Origin: Cordylochernes scorpioides
Taxonomy: Eukaryota > Arthropoda > Arachnida > Pseudoscorpiones > Chernetidae
Reading direction: 5' to 3'
DNA length: 64,000 bases
Assembly (NCBI GenBank): GCA_030710605.1
Contig: CP092875.1
Location: forward strand, 64,543,462 to 64,607,461
In this document: piece after piece, positions 35,260-46,774 of the stretch
How the letters are laid out: each line of letters opens with the position of its first letter
Position numbering within the stretch: the first letter of the stretch is position 1
Notes under the pieces: model-generated
The model's input: the letters and a program-made list of their open reading frames with translations, nothing else
Database searches by the model: none
Told to the model about the DNA's origin: nothing
Translations under genes and position numbers: made by a program

Positions 35260-35800
35260 TAAAGTATCTTGAGAAATATTGTGGATAATATGACCTTATA
35301 TATTTTACACAATGTAATCTACTGATGATAACAAGCTGAGATAGGATAGTGCATGGCAATAAATAAACGTGTGAATTTATCAAATCAATGAATACTAAAT
35401 TACTTTTTCAATATATTGTGGCGAAGAAATAATTTATTATTTAATTTAATTTAATTATTCAATGAAATATTGTTTGGAAACAGATTTAATTTAATTATTC
35501 AATGAAAATATACAACAGATTATATGAATATATATTACTCTGCTTTTGTAAAATAATGATCGAAATATTTCTTTGCTTGCTTGCTTGCTCAAGATTCTCG
35601 AACTGTAGATTATTTGGTTGAGTTGGTGATAATTGTCGACTAGTCGTGCTGACGTCATCAATAAATACTTCCACACCTTCAGATATACAAAGTCTTGATT
35701 TCTACGCTATAATATATATTGTTACAGACTCTCATGAAAGACTACTTAAGGTACATTGGTTTTGATAGATGTTAATTAGTAGAGTTCCCGTTGTAGCTCT
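35260..35800. repeat. Duplicated block with CRE and TATA, unit 1
   Basis: Shares long stretches with 35885-36395: ATTGTGGCGAAGAAATAATT, TTAATTATTCAATGAAAATA, GATAATTGTCGACT and CGTGCTGACGTCATCAATAA. The last holds a perfect CRE palindrome TGACGTCA (about 35649) followed by ATAAATA. A promoter-like role is inferred; no gene follows. Confidence 0.75.
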
Positions 35801-35884
35801 TTAATGATTTATTTCCATTTTACTTCATATATCCCTGATTTAGATGGTCCCACATCAATTTAGGGTATCTTGGATCTAAGAGTA

Positions 35885-36395
35885 TATTCAAGTACCTTGA
35901 GAAATATTGAGAACATAAGGTCTGGCAGATTTTCAACAATGAAATCTGCTAAATATAACAAACTAAGAGAGCATATTGGACATCAATAAATAAACGTGAA
36001 TTTATCAAATTATAATGAATATACATAATTACTCGTTCATTATTAATATTGTGGCGAAGAAATAATTTATCATTTAATTTAATTATTCAATGAAAATATT
36101 TGGAAACATATTTCAAAATTTTACATTTTCTAAATCATCATTTAGTTGACTAGCTTGCTTGCTCGATATTCTCTAGCTGTAGTTAGTTTTGTTGAGTTGT
36201 TGATAATTGTCGACTGGTCGTGCTGACGTCATCAATAAATACGCTTACATCTTAAGATACACAAATACTTATTTTCTACGCTAAAATACTTTTTTGTTAC
36301 AGACTCTCAAATAAAGACTACTTAAGATACATTGATATAAGCTGAAAATGTTATATAGATGAGTTTCCTATTGAAGCTTTAGTGATTCATTCTTT
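35885..36395. repeat. Duplicated block with CRE and TATA, unit 2
   Basis: Second copy of the ~0.6-kb unit. The CRE/TATA module (TGACGTCATCAATAAATAC, about 36223) is unchanged although the surrounding sequence has diverged considerably. Confidence 0.75.
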
Positions 36396-37040
36396 AAGTT
36401 TTGAAATTTTGTTTTTAGCTTGGTTATATCTTTCGTTTCAATTTTTTTGAAATTTTTCTTTCTCCTGAAAAAGTCCAAATTAATCGGCATTGACAGTATA
36501 AATGTGGATAAATATATATCTCTCATCAGAAACTGCTTTGGTTAAAATTCTCTTCATAACCTATTCTGACAAGTAAGAGTCTCTGATATACCACAACCTC
36601 CAGGATAGACCGGGTTTCACCTTTTTTCAGGCGGTTTCTCGTGGCAGCCTTTATTTAACTTAAATTGGTATGTCAAAATTACATATTAAAACGCCATCTC
36701 TTTCATTTTATAAATATTTATAAGCTTTTATAAAAAACTATTGTCTTTATTAGTTTTATGGGATTTGTTGAATATGTAGATCTGATATGTAGGAATTTTT
36801 CAATTTCGTGTTGTTTTTTTTTAAATAAATAAATAAAACTATTCAGAAATCCGATATACTTTATATATATTTAAGGTGTTAAAACCTTTTATTAATAATC
36901 ACTTCATCCAATTCATTATTGTGACGTAAAAATAAATCTGAAATATGAGCATAAAGGAGAAATAATAAAATATTTGTAGTCGTTTGTCTGGTGGTATTTG
37001 GAGCATTGCTAGAAATCCTAGAGGAAGGACATCAGTAAAG
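36396..37040. other. AT-rich spacer, no gene seen
   Basis: No motif, repeat or convincing open frame identified. Confidence 0.3.
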
Positions 37041-37270
37041 GATGGAAAGTGCTGAGATTTCTCCGAAGGAATTCACCGCTGCCAGGTCAGGTGTTCTTGG
37101 TGGAGATGTACGTGCTGTCTCTTTTCTTTTTCTCTGTGAACTTCACCAAGAGCTGCGGACTCTGGTGCGGTTCCTGGAAGCACCGCACGGATTCTCCTCT
37201 GGAAATCTCCTGGACGTCTGAGTGGCTGACCGTCCCGGACTGCACAATTTTTGCCCGGAATGTTCATGTG
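37041..37270. other. GC-richer island of unknown origin
   Basis: About 230 bases with much higher G+C than its surroundings. Both strands have open frames (86 codons plus, 64 codons minus) without a recognisable domain, so neither is called as a gene. It lies against a pogo-type repeat and may be a transposon internal fragment. Confidence 0.3.
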
Positions 37271-37309
37271 ATCGATCAGGATATGGCTCTTTTGTTTTTT
37301 AATATATAG

Positions 37310-37455
37310 CGCCTTCCTCTCTATAGCGCCCGATTTTAATTACGTAGTACGATGCCATTTACATTGAAAGTGACCTGTCTATAGCATCCCCTCTCTATAG
37401 CACCCTATTTTGGTGAGTCCCAAGAGGGGGCGCTATAGACAGGTTTAACTGTATA
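37310..37455 (-). mobile_element. pogo/Tigger-type MITE remnant
   Basis: The right end reads on the minus strand CAGTTAAACCTGTCTATAGC, with further CTATAGC motifs repeated inside, the style of pogo-type ends; TA follows the end. The left terminus appears truncated. Confidence 0.55.
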
Positions 37456-37910
37456 TATTCTATGAAATAATAGAATTATAGTTATATATACATTCATAAA
37501 GGGTCAAAGGTTTAAAGATATTAAGCACCAAAACAGCAAAAATTGAAATGGTGCTATGAGAGAAATTTGGAAGCATTGGCATCCATTTAAATAAAGCCAC
37601 TAATAATGCATGTCTTTAATTAAGGAATATCTTCTGGTAATATAAATAAAACTTACTTCAGTCAATTCTCTCTCTATCTAAAATTGGAAATCAAATCTAG
37701 GAATAGGCTTTCAGAATAGACAAACGTTCACAATTCAGGTGGGAATAGTTCTCCAGATACACATTATATTGTATATATACAGGCATATTTAAACTTGGCT
37801 GTGTTTAAATAAAAGTTATTAACAACAGTTTTTATCTAATAGAAACACACTGATAACATATTTCAACAAATAAATATTTAGCATTTATTAATGAGCATTA
37901 TATAAAGTTC

Positions 37911-38229
37911 TATCTCGCAGATTTTGTAAAATTGAAAAAAAGAATTTAAGCCCAATTTTAATTCCTACCTCCCTAACAATATAGGGCCCCAAACTTTGGG
38001 TTTACTCTCTGGATATTAATCTTGCATCTATATGCACATGTCGAAATGTGAGCATTTATGAGCAAGGTCTAAAGTTTTATCTTGCAGATTTTGTGAATTG
38101 AAAAAAAAAAAAATATTTTATAGACCAATTTTAATTCCTACCTCCCTAACAATATGGCGCTCCAAACGTGGGGTTTACTCTCTGGAAATTAATCTTACAT
38201 TTATATGCACATGTCGCAATGTGAACAAT
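37911..38229. repeat. Tandem duplication of about 150 bp
   Basis: Two units share TTTTAATTCCTACCTCCCTA, GGGTTTACTCTCTGGA and ATATGCACATGTCG. Confidence 0.8.
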
Positions 38230-38465
38230 TGTAAATAACATATAAAATGGTCGACAATGATAGTTATTTCTCGTCTATAAACTTTAAATAAACCGGCGAT
38301 TTATTCATTACATCATTCCTTTTGGTACATATGTTTTTAAGAAAATATGAAAGATAAACAGTTATGCATTGATCATCATAAAAATATTTCAAAAATAGAA
38401 TATATTTTCAAAAACATATATATAAATATAAGAATCAATGATCAAAATACTCTTGCAACTAACTA

Positions 38466-38503
38466 CCAATAGCAGCACGCTATGATATCACCATTACATC
38501 ATC
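38466..38503 (+). promoter_or_regulatory. Degenerate upstream copy of the CCAAT/CRE module
   Basis: CCAATAGCAGCACGCTATGA ... ATTACATCATC matches the promoter module at 38847-38880 with a four-base length difference. The CRE-like core is degraded to TTACATCA. Confidence 0.5.
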
Positions 38504-38846
38504 TTTTTTATATGCACCAAAATAGTTTATATAGGCCTAGTAACCTTTATAAATGCTATGGACGAATAAAGAATAGTTATTTCAACGTTAAATCCAATGC
38601 AATATAAACATATACATGTAAAAAGTACTGAATTTCTTAGTCATAAGACACTCAATTATGACATCATCATGTGAGTGGAAAAGAATGTAAGCGATTAGGC
38701 CTTAAATATATTTTTTAGAATTTCAGAATGTTATGTAGGATCTAATTTCAATTGATATAGTTGCATATATAAATAAATATATGTAAATACGGAAGACGAA
38801 GGTCAAGGCTAAAACCAAGCAGTAATTTCCCGGCTTGGGCTGTCAG

Positions 38847-38899
38847 CCAATAGCAGCTCGCTACGACTTATTACGTCATCTCAGCCTGGCAACTCAGTT
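38847..38899 (+). promoter_or_regulatory. Putative promoter of the IRF-like gene
   Basis: CCAAT at 38847-38851, a CRE/ATF-like TTACGTCA at 38871-38878 and an arthropod-style initiator TCAGTT at 38894-38899 lie in order within 53 bases, in a locally GC-richer stretch. No TATA box is at the usual distance. The start site (A at 38896) is inferred from the initiator. Confidence 0.5.
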
Positions 38900-38964
38900 G
38901 TCTGCTGGAGAAATTCAACATCTCTTCCCTTCTCCCATACGATTGGTAGCAAAAGTTGAAAAAG
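38896..38964 (+). other. Putative non-coding exon 1 of the IRF-like gene
   Basis: From the inferred start site to AAAG followed by GTAAGT (38965-38970), a consensus splice donor. No ATG inside. Joining to the acceptor at 42226-42227 places GCA directly before ATGG, a favourable start context with G at -3 and +4. The exon is assigned from signals only, without transcript evidence. Confidence 0.45.
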
Positions 38965-39654
38965 GTAAGTTTTTAAAACTATTTTCTCAATAATTAATAT
39001 CAAACTACTATTTAAAATAGAGACATATTTTTAAACTTCTAACACATTTTAATGGCAACTTTTCTCTAGTTGCATATATTTTACTTTATGCCACACCTTC
39101 AATAATATTATATGCAAATATATAAATCTATCTTTATTAATAATATGTATTATATAAATAGGTAAAACTTTGAAAATTATTTTAATAAATATATATTTTT
39201 AATTTTCAACGAGATCAATTTTTAAACTTTAAAATCTGTTTTTTAATCAAATATAATATAAATATAAATACATTATTTATAATAATTATATATACTAAGT
39301 ATATTTTTAATTTAATATTAAATATATACTTATTTTAGTATTTTCCCCAGATATGCAACAATCATTTTAAAACACTTAAAAAATAAGCATAATATTTGTG
39401 TAAGAGTATATGCAACTAATAATTTAAGAATTTTTACTTATAAGAGTCTGTACAACATATATTGATAGATCTATAAAAATTGTTACATATTTTAGTTTTA
39501 AAAATCTATTGATATAATTTGAAAAGTTGAAAGATATTAAAAACATCACGCTAGACAACAAATTTAATTACATTAAAGCGATAATTTGCATATTGCAAAT
39601 TAGAATAATTAGTTCTATAATTTATCTTCAAAACCTCTCTTACGCAATGGTTCA

Positions 39655-39860
39655 TTTATTGAATGCACGTGGATGTAAAAACTTTTATAGAACTTTCTTG
39701 TAAAGGACAACTAGTTACAGAGACAAAGTGTCTTTTAGGGAGAAGTGTCCTCTTACTGGAGAGTTGCTAAATTGTAAAAATGGTAATTTTGCAAATGAAA
39801 ACTGTACTTTGTGGAGAGGTGTCTACTAAAGGAAGGTCTATTGTATATATATTCAAAAGT
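39655..39860. repeat. Possible pogo-type relic
   Basis: GTAAAGGACAACTAG, GTGTCCTCTTACTGG and GAGAGGTGTCTACTAAAGG resemble the repeated subterminal phrases of pogo-like elements. Ends are not defined. Confidence 0.3.
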
Positions 39861-40004
39861 GTTTTTCTCTTTGTGTCTGCGCGTTATCGTTTTAATAAAA
39901 AAAAATATTTAATCTTTTCTGCTATAAAAAAAAATTGAATGTGCCTTGTTCATTCAACAAAGGCGAACCATTTCACTTCTCACTCCAGTTTAATCTATCA
40001 GACA

Positions 40005-40135
40005 CTACACTTCTTTGTGAAAAAATAGTACAAATGTGATATTGTACTGGGATAAGGTCCATAAATTAAGAAAAAGGCATCTCCTTATCGTGCAACTGAA
40101 AGTTGCTGATGGCTTGCGCCATCAATCGGAATAAA
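40005..40135 (+). repeat. Dispersed hairpin repeat H, copy in intron 1
   Basis: AAGAAAAAGGCATCTCCTTA, then two adjacent hairpins: GCAACTGAAAGTTGC (6-bp stem) and TGATGGCTTGCGCCATCA (7-bp stem). Same family as 24722, 44815, 51995 and 52415. Confidence 0.7.
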
Positions 40136-40176
40136 TATCAACTATTTGTAAAGCTTTAGGTCATGACTGGGTGAAG

Positions 40177-40475
40177 TAGATGCGTCTGCCTTTGTCATTA
40201 AGACTGGGAGCACTACTCAATGGCAGGCCGACTTAGCTCGAAAAGAAATGGCCGCCTCTGACATGAGGAACAGATGCCACGTGCAGCCGCTCCTAACATG
40301 GAGTACAAACGCTCCTCATCCTGTATATCTATCTGTATTAGGAGCCCTTACAGGGTACTATCATCCGGGCCAGCTGAGCCCAGGTTTTTTTAGCAAGCTT
40401 GTTACTGCTCCCCCTCCTCCTTTTTCATCCGGACTTGGGACCGGCAAAGGCGGAGTCACGTCTCAATAGGGATAA
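40177..40475. other. GC-richer segment, probable mobile-element fragment
   Basis: A GC-rich island in intron 1. A 73-codon plus-strand frame (40248-40469) has no known domain. The minus strand reads GCCTTTGCCGGTCCCAAGTC CGG..., similar in style to 5' regions of some LINEs, but no firm match can be claimed. Confidence 0.3.
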
Positions 40476-41059
40476 CAGTTATAATTACAAATATAAATAA
40501 TGACCAGAATCAATATTATTATAAAGTAAAAATTCAACTCAAAGATATATCATTTATAAAAGGAGTAGTATATGCTATCTTCAAAATTCGATGTTTTCGA
40601 CCTAAATATCAATTGTGTAATCCACTTTAAAATGGTATAGTAATAATTGTAGTGCTCTTATCTATGTGAATGTTAATCTACACGTAGATCATGTAAATTG
40701 TAAACATATGGTAATAACACCAAATCAAACAGCGTTGTTACTGAAACGCTACACAATATTTATTTGGATTTGGTCTTATTACCATGTTTATTGAATCTAT
40801 AATCAAAATTGTGCCTTATCATAGGTAGATTGTACTATCATGTTAGGATTACATTGATATATACACACAAATAAGTGGTGTTTCTTGCCTATTTAATATT
40901 CTTATCTATTAATTACTATTATTATTGTTCTCAATATATCTCTCTGTAATTACTATATAATTATTTTGATAACTTAACTCAAATGTTTATGTAACTTACC
41001 TTAAAAATAACAAAAAATATATATTTTCTTATTATTCCTAGAGATTTCTCTAACGTTAA

Positions 41060-41332
41060 AGTTTGTACCAAAATTTCGTAAACATATTATAATTTATATT
41101 TTGCAAGTGTTTTCCAACTTTCGGGACAACTTTAGTAATAATCGTAACCTTTGTCAAATTATAACAGAATTCTTATAGAAGAATGATTTAATCTCTGATG
41201 TTTTTTTATATCAAGGGTGGACAATCAGCAGGTGGGCAAAGTTTCAGAATTACAAGGTTATCCCAAAACACTTTCGTAAACACTTGTAAAATGTAAATCA
41301 TCATTTGTTTACGAACTTTCGGGATAACCTTA
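41060..41332. repeat. Paired short hairpin MITEs with conserved spacer, copy 1
   Basis: Two ~85-bp palindromic pieces (left TTTCGTAAACATATTA ... CTTTCGGGACAACTTT; right ACAAGGTTATCCCAAAAC ... TTCGGGATAACCTT) flank a spacer with AGAAGAATGATTTAATCTCT and GTGGACAATCAGCA. The same three-part unit recurs at 45719-46002. Confidence 0.8.
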
Positions 41333-42229
41333 TATGTCACCCCGAGTTTTTCCGAGTGAATGTTTGCCCCAAATTAATTATGTTAACCAAAATTAATCAT
41401 TATGTAAATACAGGGTGTCCTTAAAGGTACTCTGCAACCAACAGAGAAATGATGATTCTTTGTTGAATTGGGAAATTTCTTGGACCTGTGTGTTTCACTT
41501 CTGGTTTAAATAAGCAAAAAAAATGTAACCTATTAAAAATTTTATTAATATTCTAGATTTTCCTTAATAAAGCCTTTAGAGTTGGATCATTTTATTTATA
41601 TTAACTACAATTTAAAAGATATTCAATATTACTAACCATGTTATTATACTTTAAAATTGTGAAGTACCTTTTGAGACAACCTATATATATATATATATTT
41701 TTGGAAGTGGTAATAATAGTTATGAGAGAAAGAGGAAATCATAATTATCAAAATTATAATTTTATACCTCGAAAAACATGCAAATTAATTTGTTATTGGA
41801 CTGAATTGTATATACTGTGAATAACCTATTTGCTGAATTATATTTTCAACTACCTATTTGAGAAATTTTGTTATTATTTTCAGTTGTTTGGGCGGATAAA
41901 AGTAACAAACGATGATTTAGAATTTGATATATACAAGGATTATAAATTTGCTTTTCAAACTTTCTATTAGAATCCTAGACTGAGATAATATCATGATTTT
42001 TCTAGTGATTTTTGTGGGAAAGGAGAATTCTATAGCTTCATGGTAACAATTAGGACACAGTAGTGAATAAAAACATATTTTTATTGATAAAATAAGATTA
42101 AATGTAAATATTAAAAAAAAACTATGAATATTTTTTACTCCCAGAACTTTGACGAATGAATTCGTATATAAATTCTTAAAATAATTCTTATGGTATTCTT
42201 TATGCTTATGTCATTGATGTGTTTCAGCA

Positions 42230-42376
42230 ATGGCCGGAAGAATTCTTCTAGAAATTTTCTTAAAGGAAAATCTAGATAAAAATACTTTTGGCGATTCCTT
42301 AGTTTGGAAAAGCCGTTGGAGGAAAAAGTTCAAAATTCTTTACTACAATGAACAAAAAGATCTTAGGCTCTTCAAG
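42230..42376 (+). CDS. IRF-like gene, coding exon 1 (N-terminal half of DNA-binding domain)
   Basis: Acceptor TGTGTTTCAG at 42218-42227, ATG at 42230, donor AAG|GTAAGA at 42376/42377; 49 codons, phase 0 exit. The protein begins MAGRILLEIFLKENLDKNTF and continues SLVWKSRWRKKFKILYYNEQ, then KDLRLFK. In IRFs the corresponding order is a helix with a Trp cluster, an L-x-W-x-(3-5)-K-x-F-x-I strand, then D-x-x-LF(K/R)-x-W. Here LVW and KKFKI are well matched. The first conserved Trp is replaced by Phe, and the IPW strand motif reads ILY. Basic residues dominate, as expected for DNA binding. Confidence 0.75.
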
Positions 42377-42500
42377 GTAAGATAATCTACTTGTTACTCT
42401 AAATGTTTTACTTTTATTTTACAAAAATCCTAATATATATAATATATATTTATTAATTAACTTTATATATATATTTGAGTCAAAAGGCGATCCATTAATT

Positions 42501-42595
42501 AAGATTATTTAAAAGGGGCGTACCTGGATCTGTAAAGAGAAAAAAAACTCTTTTTTTCTCTTTATAGATCCAGGTACGCCCTTTTAAATAATCTT
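42501..42595. repeat. 95-bp near-perfect foldback
   Basis: AAGATTATTTAAAAGGGGCG ... and its reverse complement meet around ACTC at about 42547-42550; each arm is about 45 bases. A MITE-like hairpin in intron 2. Confidence 0.9.
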
Positions 42596-42907
42596 TATAT
42601 ATATATGTTATATTAAAAAAATAGATTTTCTGTTGTATTTTGATTTTTATTTATATAGAATTATTAGCTGTTGCTTGATTTTGGTATGCAGTCGTGGAAA
42701 AGATTATAATAAAATTAGTTATCAAAAATTACTTCAATTAAAAACTTATTTACATAATGTACAAAAGGTTTGAGCCGGCCATCGGGAAACAACAACAATG
42801 AGTTTTTATAGGGGAAGCATGACCTCTGGCGGTCGATTTAGCAGAGTATTTGAATCTATGAAATATAATATTGAATAAAATAATATTTTAATATACCATA
42901 TATATAT

Positions 42908-44337
42908 ACTAGCCGAATGACCCGGGCAACGCCCGGGTTTTCCCCGATTAAATGTTTTTATTCGAATACTATTCGTTACAATTATAAATTGGCGCCGTGG
43001 ATGTCACTCTTGTGAAACGCCCCGCTCCAAACTTTGTGTCGGAGAAGCGATATTTTTATAGAAAGATGATCTGGCTTTTGTTTTCTGCTCGAACGAATGT
43101 TTTTCTGTTGGAATTTTGTTCCTGTGTAAAAAATAATGAACTGGTTTCACCCGTGGTCTCTGCTTTTTGGAATTTTTCCCGATATAATTTCGTATATGAT
43201 AATCAAGCATGATACAGCAATATCGTCATCATCATCTTCTGACTAAAAATATATAGTTTTAATAATTGATTTATATATTTTTAAAATAGCCTATCGTCTT
43301 CCCCGTATTTTTTACCTATGTATGGAAAATTTGGTTTGAATTAGTGAAATACTGCGAATTTGTATACCGGACATACAAACAAACATACAAACATTCATTT
43401 TTAGATATTAACATCCTATAATGCGATATCCCAAACTCAGGGATATTTGCGTCAATACATTTCTTTACATCATAACAAATTCAGTAATACAGTATATACA
43501 AATACTTATTGTTATATAGAAATGGTTCTATTGTCTAATGAAGGTGTGGAAATAAAGGAGTTTTAGGAATATATATATTATATATTCTAAAACCTCAAAT
43601 ATTTCTATATTTGAAAATATATATTTTTTATTTTATTCATTGATAATTTTATTTTTTGTTATCATCATTTTTAGAAAGACTTTCAGTTTAGTTATATAGT
43701 TTTGTTGTAAATATGCGTAGTTAACATATCTATCCTTTTAAATCTACTTATATATTTGCCTTATTCTGTCTGTTTGTCTGTTTGTCTGAAGCTCACGGAT
43801 AGAATGCGCGCTCATTGGCTGCAAGGGAACACGTGTCCTCCCTGCCCCCCTCTAGACAACCCTGTTATTCAAAAACCATACATCCAATCGCCATGAAATT
43901 CTGGGATATTATTAGGTATATCCCCGGAAAGGTTTTCGAAAAATAATTTCTTGAATATCTTGAATATCCTTAGAGTTATTTGCAGAATTGTAGATGTAAC
44001 TCGCAAGCAGCGCCGCCAGACGGTGATAGGCTTAAGCTTGCTGCTCCACCCCTGTTGACCTTGGGTCGTCGTATGAGTCACAGCATGATGCAACAAAAAA
44101 CACTCTCTCTGGGGATTGCGGCGTCAACAACCTGGAAGTTTGTGCCTCTCTCATAAACCTGTCTATACAGACCACCCTGTCTATAGCGACCACTCTAGAC
44201 AACCCTGTTATCAGCTGTGTGATACATCCACCTGTCTCTACAGACCACCCTGTTAATAGCGACCACCCAAGTCAACGTTTTTAGAATATATTCGCACTCG
44301 GGTAAACCCCGGGCGTTGCCCGGGCCATTCGTCTAGT
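42908..44337. mobile_element. 1.4-kb repeat with inverted CCCGGGCAACGCCCGGG ends
   Basis: The left end ACTAGCCGAATGACCCGGGC and the right end (reverse complement ACTAGACGAATGGCCCGGGC) are inverted copies. Interior pieces match the repeats at 62248-63525: ATTTTGTTCCTG, GTGGTCT, ATCAAGCATGATAC and, in reverse orientation, CAAATAACTCTAAGGATATTC. It may be one element with inverted ends or two copies joined tail to tail. Family not recognised. No ORF with a known domain. Confidence 0.7.
44157..44275. repeat. Embedded pogo-like phrases
   Basis: CCTGTCTATACAGACCACCC, CTGTCTATAGCGACCAC and CCTGTTAATAGCGACCACCC repeat in short order, resembling pogo-type subterminal repeats inside the 42908-44337 element. 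Confidence 0.4.
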
Positions 44338-44814
44338 CACTAATATAGGATTAACTTTATAAATTCAATATAATGTGAAAATAACTAATGTGTAATCTTT
44401 CCTCAAGTAATTGAAAATAAAAGCTACTTGACGGTAAATAATTATCTTTTTTTTATCACGACTGCACCTCAACCCTTTATCTTATCGATCCATTGTCTTA
44501 TCAACCCTTTATCTAACAACAACAAAATATACATAACATATATATGTGGTGATTGTCATAATAATAATAAAGTTGAAGATATGCAGAAAAATCAGGATTT
44601 ATTCTGGAAGAGATAGGAGTTATAGTGGATTGATGATTTGACATATACAGTGAATATTCTAACCATTTTGAAGAGTTCTTTAAAGGACTTCCATACAAAG
44701 AGTACCATTGGGTATATATAGAGTACGCAGCGCGCAATCTATTAGTTTTACGTATGGTAGCACACATCTACAAATTATAGGTAACCAATGAGATCCGTTG
44801 AAGAACTTTTTCTT

Positions 44815-44960
44815 CAATTAAGAAAAGAAAAAAAGGCATCTCCTTATCGTGCAACTGAAGTTGCTGATGGCTTGCTCGATAAGGAGATGCCCTTTTTCTT
44901 TTAATAATTTATATATCTTATCACACTACAATATCACATTTGTACTATTTTCACATTGTT
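44815..44960. repeat. Dispersed hairpin repeat H, most complete copy
   Basis: AAGGCATCTCCTTATCG and its inverse CGATAAGGAGATGCC enclose GTGCAACTGAAGTTGCTGAT GGCTTGCT, forming a long hairpin with an internal GCAAC/GTTGC stem. The flanks CACTACAATATCACATTTGT match the 40018 and 24760 copies. Confidence 0.75.
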
Positions 44961-44999
44961 TCTTCAATTCTACAGAGAATTTCTACACTGGAACCTTGG

Positions 45000-45718
45000 G
45001 TAATCTGTGTAGTTAATGTTAGCGGTTTGTAGACCTCCGCAATCAAAGTTCGGCGAGTCCTTCTAAGCCCATTTATATAATACTCTTTATTTTCGTACAT
45101 ACCGTACAAAGACCACGTTTAACATTTGAAGTATTCTAAACGAGCAATCAACAAAGCAGTATTTTTTTTTCAGAGAACTTCCACAGTATTTACAAACGCA
45201 GCTCGGGTTGTGAAACTCATGCAGTTTGAAGAAAGAATTGTGCACAAGCCATCATATGCAAGGTTTATAATCTTGTAGCGATCCCTCATTGATTCTATTA
45301 GTCAAGGAAAAGTCGTTGTGTGTATATTTATTCGGTAATTTCTTTCTTCGTAATCAATAATCCCATTCATGTAGGGAACACGTATATCTGCTCTGGATGG
45401 TTCGAATTCTCTATTGGTTATTGGTTTAACTCAATTTTATCTGGGAAAAGAAGCCATGAACCCGAAAAAAGGGTGTCAGTATCAATACTATACATTTACA
45501 GGTTATTTTTCTGCCAAGACCATGCTATATTGATGTACCATGTGGATGTGTTTGGTTAAGATTAACTGTGAGATATCAAAAAGCCGAATGTAGATGGTTT
45601 AAGTAGAAAGGAATATATAAAGTGATTGGGAAATGTCTATATGTTGGTGCTATGCTTTGTAAACTTCTACGAGATCTTATGAAGAGATGTTCTGGCAAAA
45701 GTTCTTGTGGCCTTTATA
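45000..45718. other. Intron 2 segment, no gene supported
   Basis: Moderately AT-rich. A 79-codon frame at 45320-45559 has no domain. No RNA gene seen. Confidence 0.3.
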
Positions 45719-46002
45719 TAAGGTTGTTCCAATAATTAGTAAACATATTATGATTGTGATTTATATTTTGCAAGTATACACTTTTGAACTTTTGGGACAA
45801 CCTTGGTAATATTAATAACCTTGGTAAAATTATAACAGAATTTTTATAGAAGAATGATTTAATCTCTGATATTTTTTTCTATATCAAGAGTGGACAATCA
45901 GCAAGTGGGCCAAGTTTCAGAATTACAAGGTTGTTCCAAAAGTTTGTAAACACTTGTAAAATATAAATCATAATATGTTTACGAACTTTTAGAACAACCT
46001 TG
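45719..46002. repeat. Paired short hairpin MITEs with conserved spacer, copy 2
   Basis: Second copy of the unit at 41060-41332: AAGGTTGTTCC ends, spacer AGAAGAATGATTTAATCTCT and GTGGACAATCAGCAAGTGG, then ACAAGGTTGTTCCAAAAG ... CTTTTAGAACAACCTTGT. Confidence 0.82.
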
Positions 46003-46376
46003 TATTGGATAGAGAGAAATCAATAAATTAATTCAATAATTTTGTCGCTCTTTCGTTATATATATATAGTTGCTGGAGGATGGTATTTATGTATTGTTAT
46101 GATATTTGGAATAAATGACAACAACAATCAAATTTTTATTGTTGCGGTAAACCAACATGCCTAACTTTAACAACGTTCTTTCTTGGTTTTTACAGGGCTA
46201 ACGAATCTTAAATCTAAAATTATATTAAAGTATAAAAATACATTTAATTATAAAGCTACATATAAACACGACAAAATGAATATAAATAATTTTAAACACA
46301 ATTCTTCTAGTTCTGAAGATCACTGGTTTGTTGGAAGTAGATTCAGAGAAAAACACAGCCACTTCAATCAATGGTT

Positions 46377-46471
46377 TATTTCAACTCCTGACGTTTCAGT
46401 AACTTTCTGTCACTCTCTTCAGGGGAATTTATTGAAACGTCGAAATATATGAAACGTCGGGAGTTGAAATA
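46377..46471. repeat. 95-bp palindromic MITE
   Basis: TATTTCAACTCCTGACGTTTCA and its inverse TGAAACGTCGGGAGTTGAAATA enclose about 50 bases. Confidence 0.8.
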
Positions 46472-46497
46472 GAAAATTCTTATAATAGATTTGAATA

Positions 46498-46774
46498 CAC
46501 CTATCCCCCGATTTACACGGTACTTGTTTTACACGTTTTCGCTTTTACACAGTTTTCCAAATAAGTTTTTTTGTTGTTTTTATCGCACTATACTAAATGC
46601 TACTGTGATTGAACACATGCGCTGTATATACATATCACGAGGAATCCCGAGCTTATGTGCTGACTACATATTTTAACCTGTTAATGCATTAATTTTTATT
46701 TCTGTGTACACCTTTCCCCCGATTTACACGTTTTTCTCAGGAACGTATCTAGCGTGTAAATCGGGGGATAGGTG
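46498..46774. mobile_element. pogo/mariner-type MITE with TA duplication
   Basis: Terminal inverted repeats CACCTATCCCCCGATTTACACG are flanked by TA on both sides (46496-46497, 46775-46776). The left terminal phrase is repeated internally near 46707. Confidence 0.88.

Noticed and set aside
37049-37309. 86-codon plus-strand and 64-codon minus-strand frames in the GC-rich island
   Set aside because: Neither shows a motif and they overlap on opposite strands; reported only as an island of unknown origin.
44815-44960. Hammerhead ribozyme in repeat H
   Set aside because: CTGATG is present, but the conserved GAAA and the stem III cleavage arrangement are missing in all copies.
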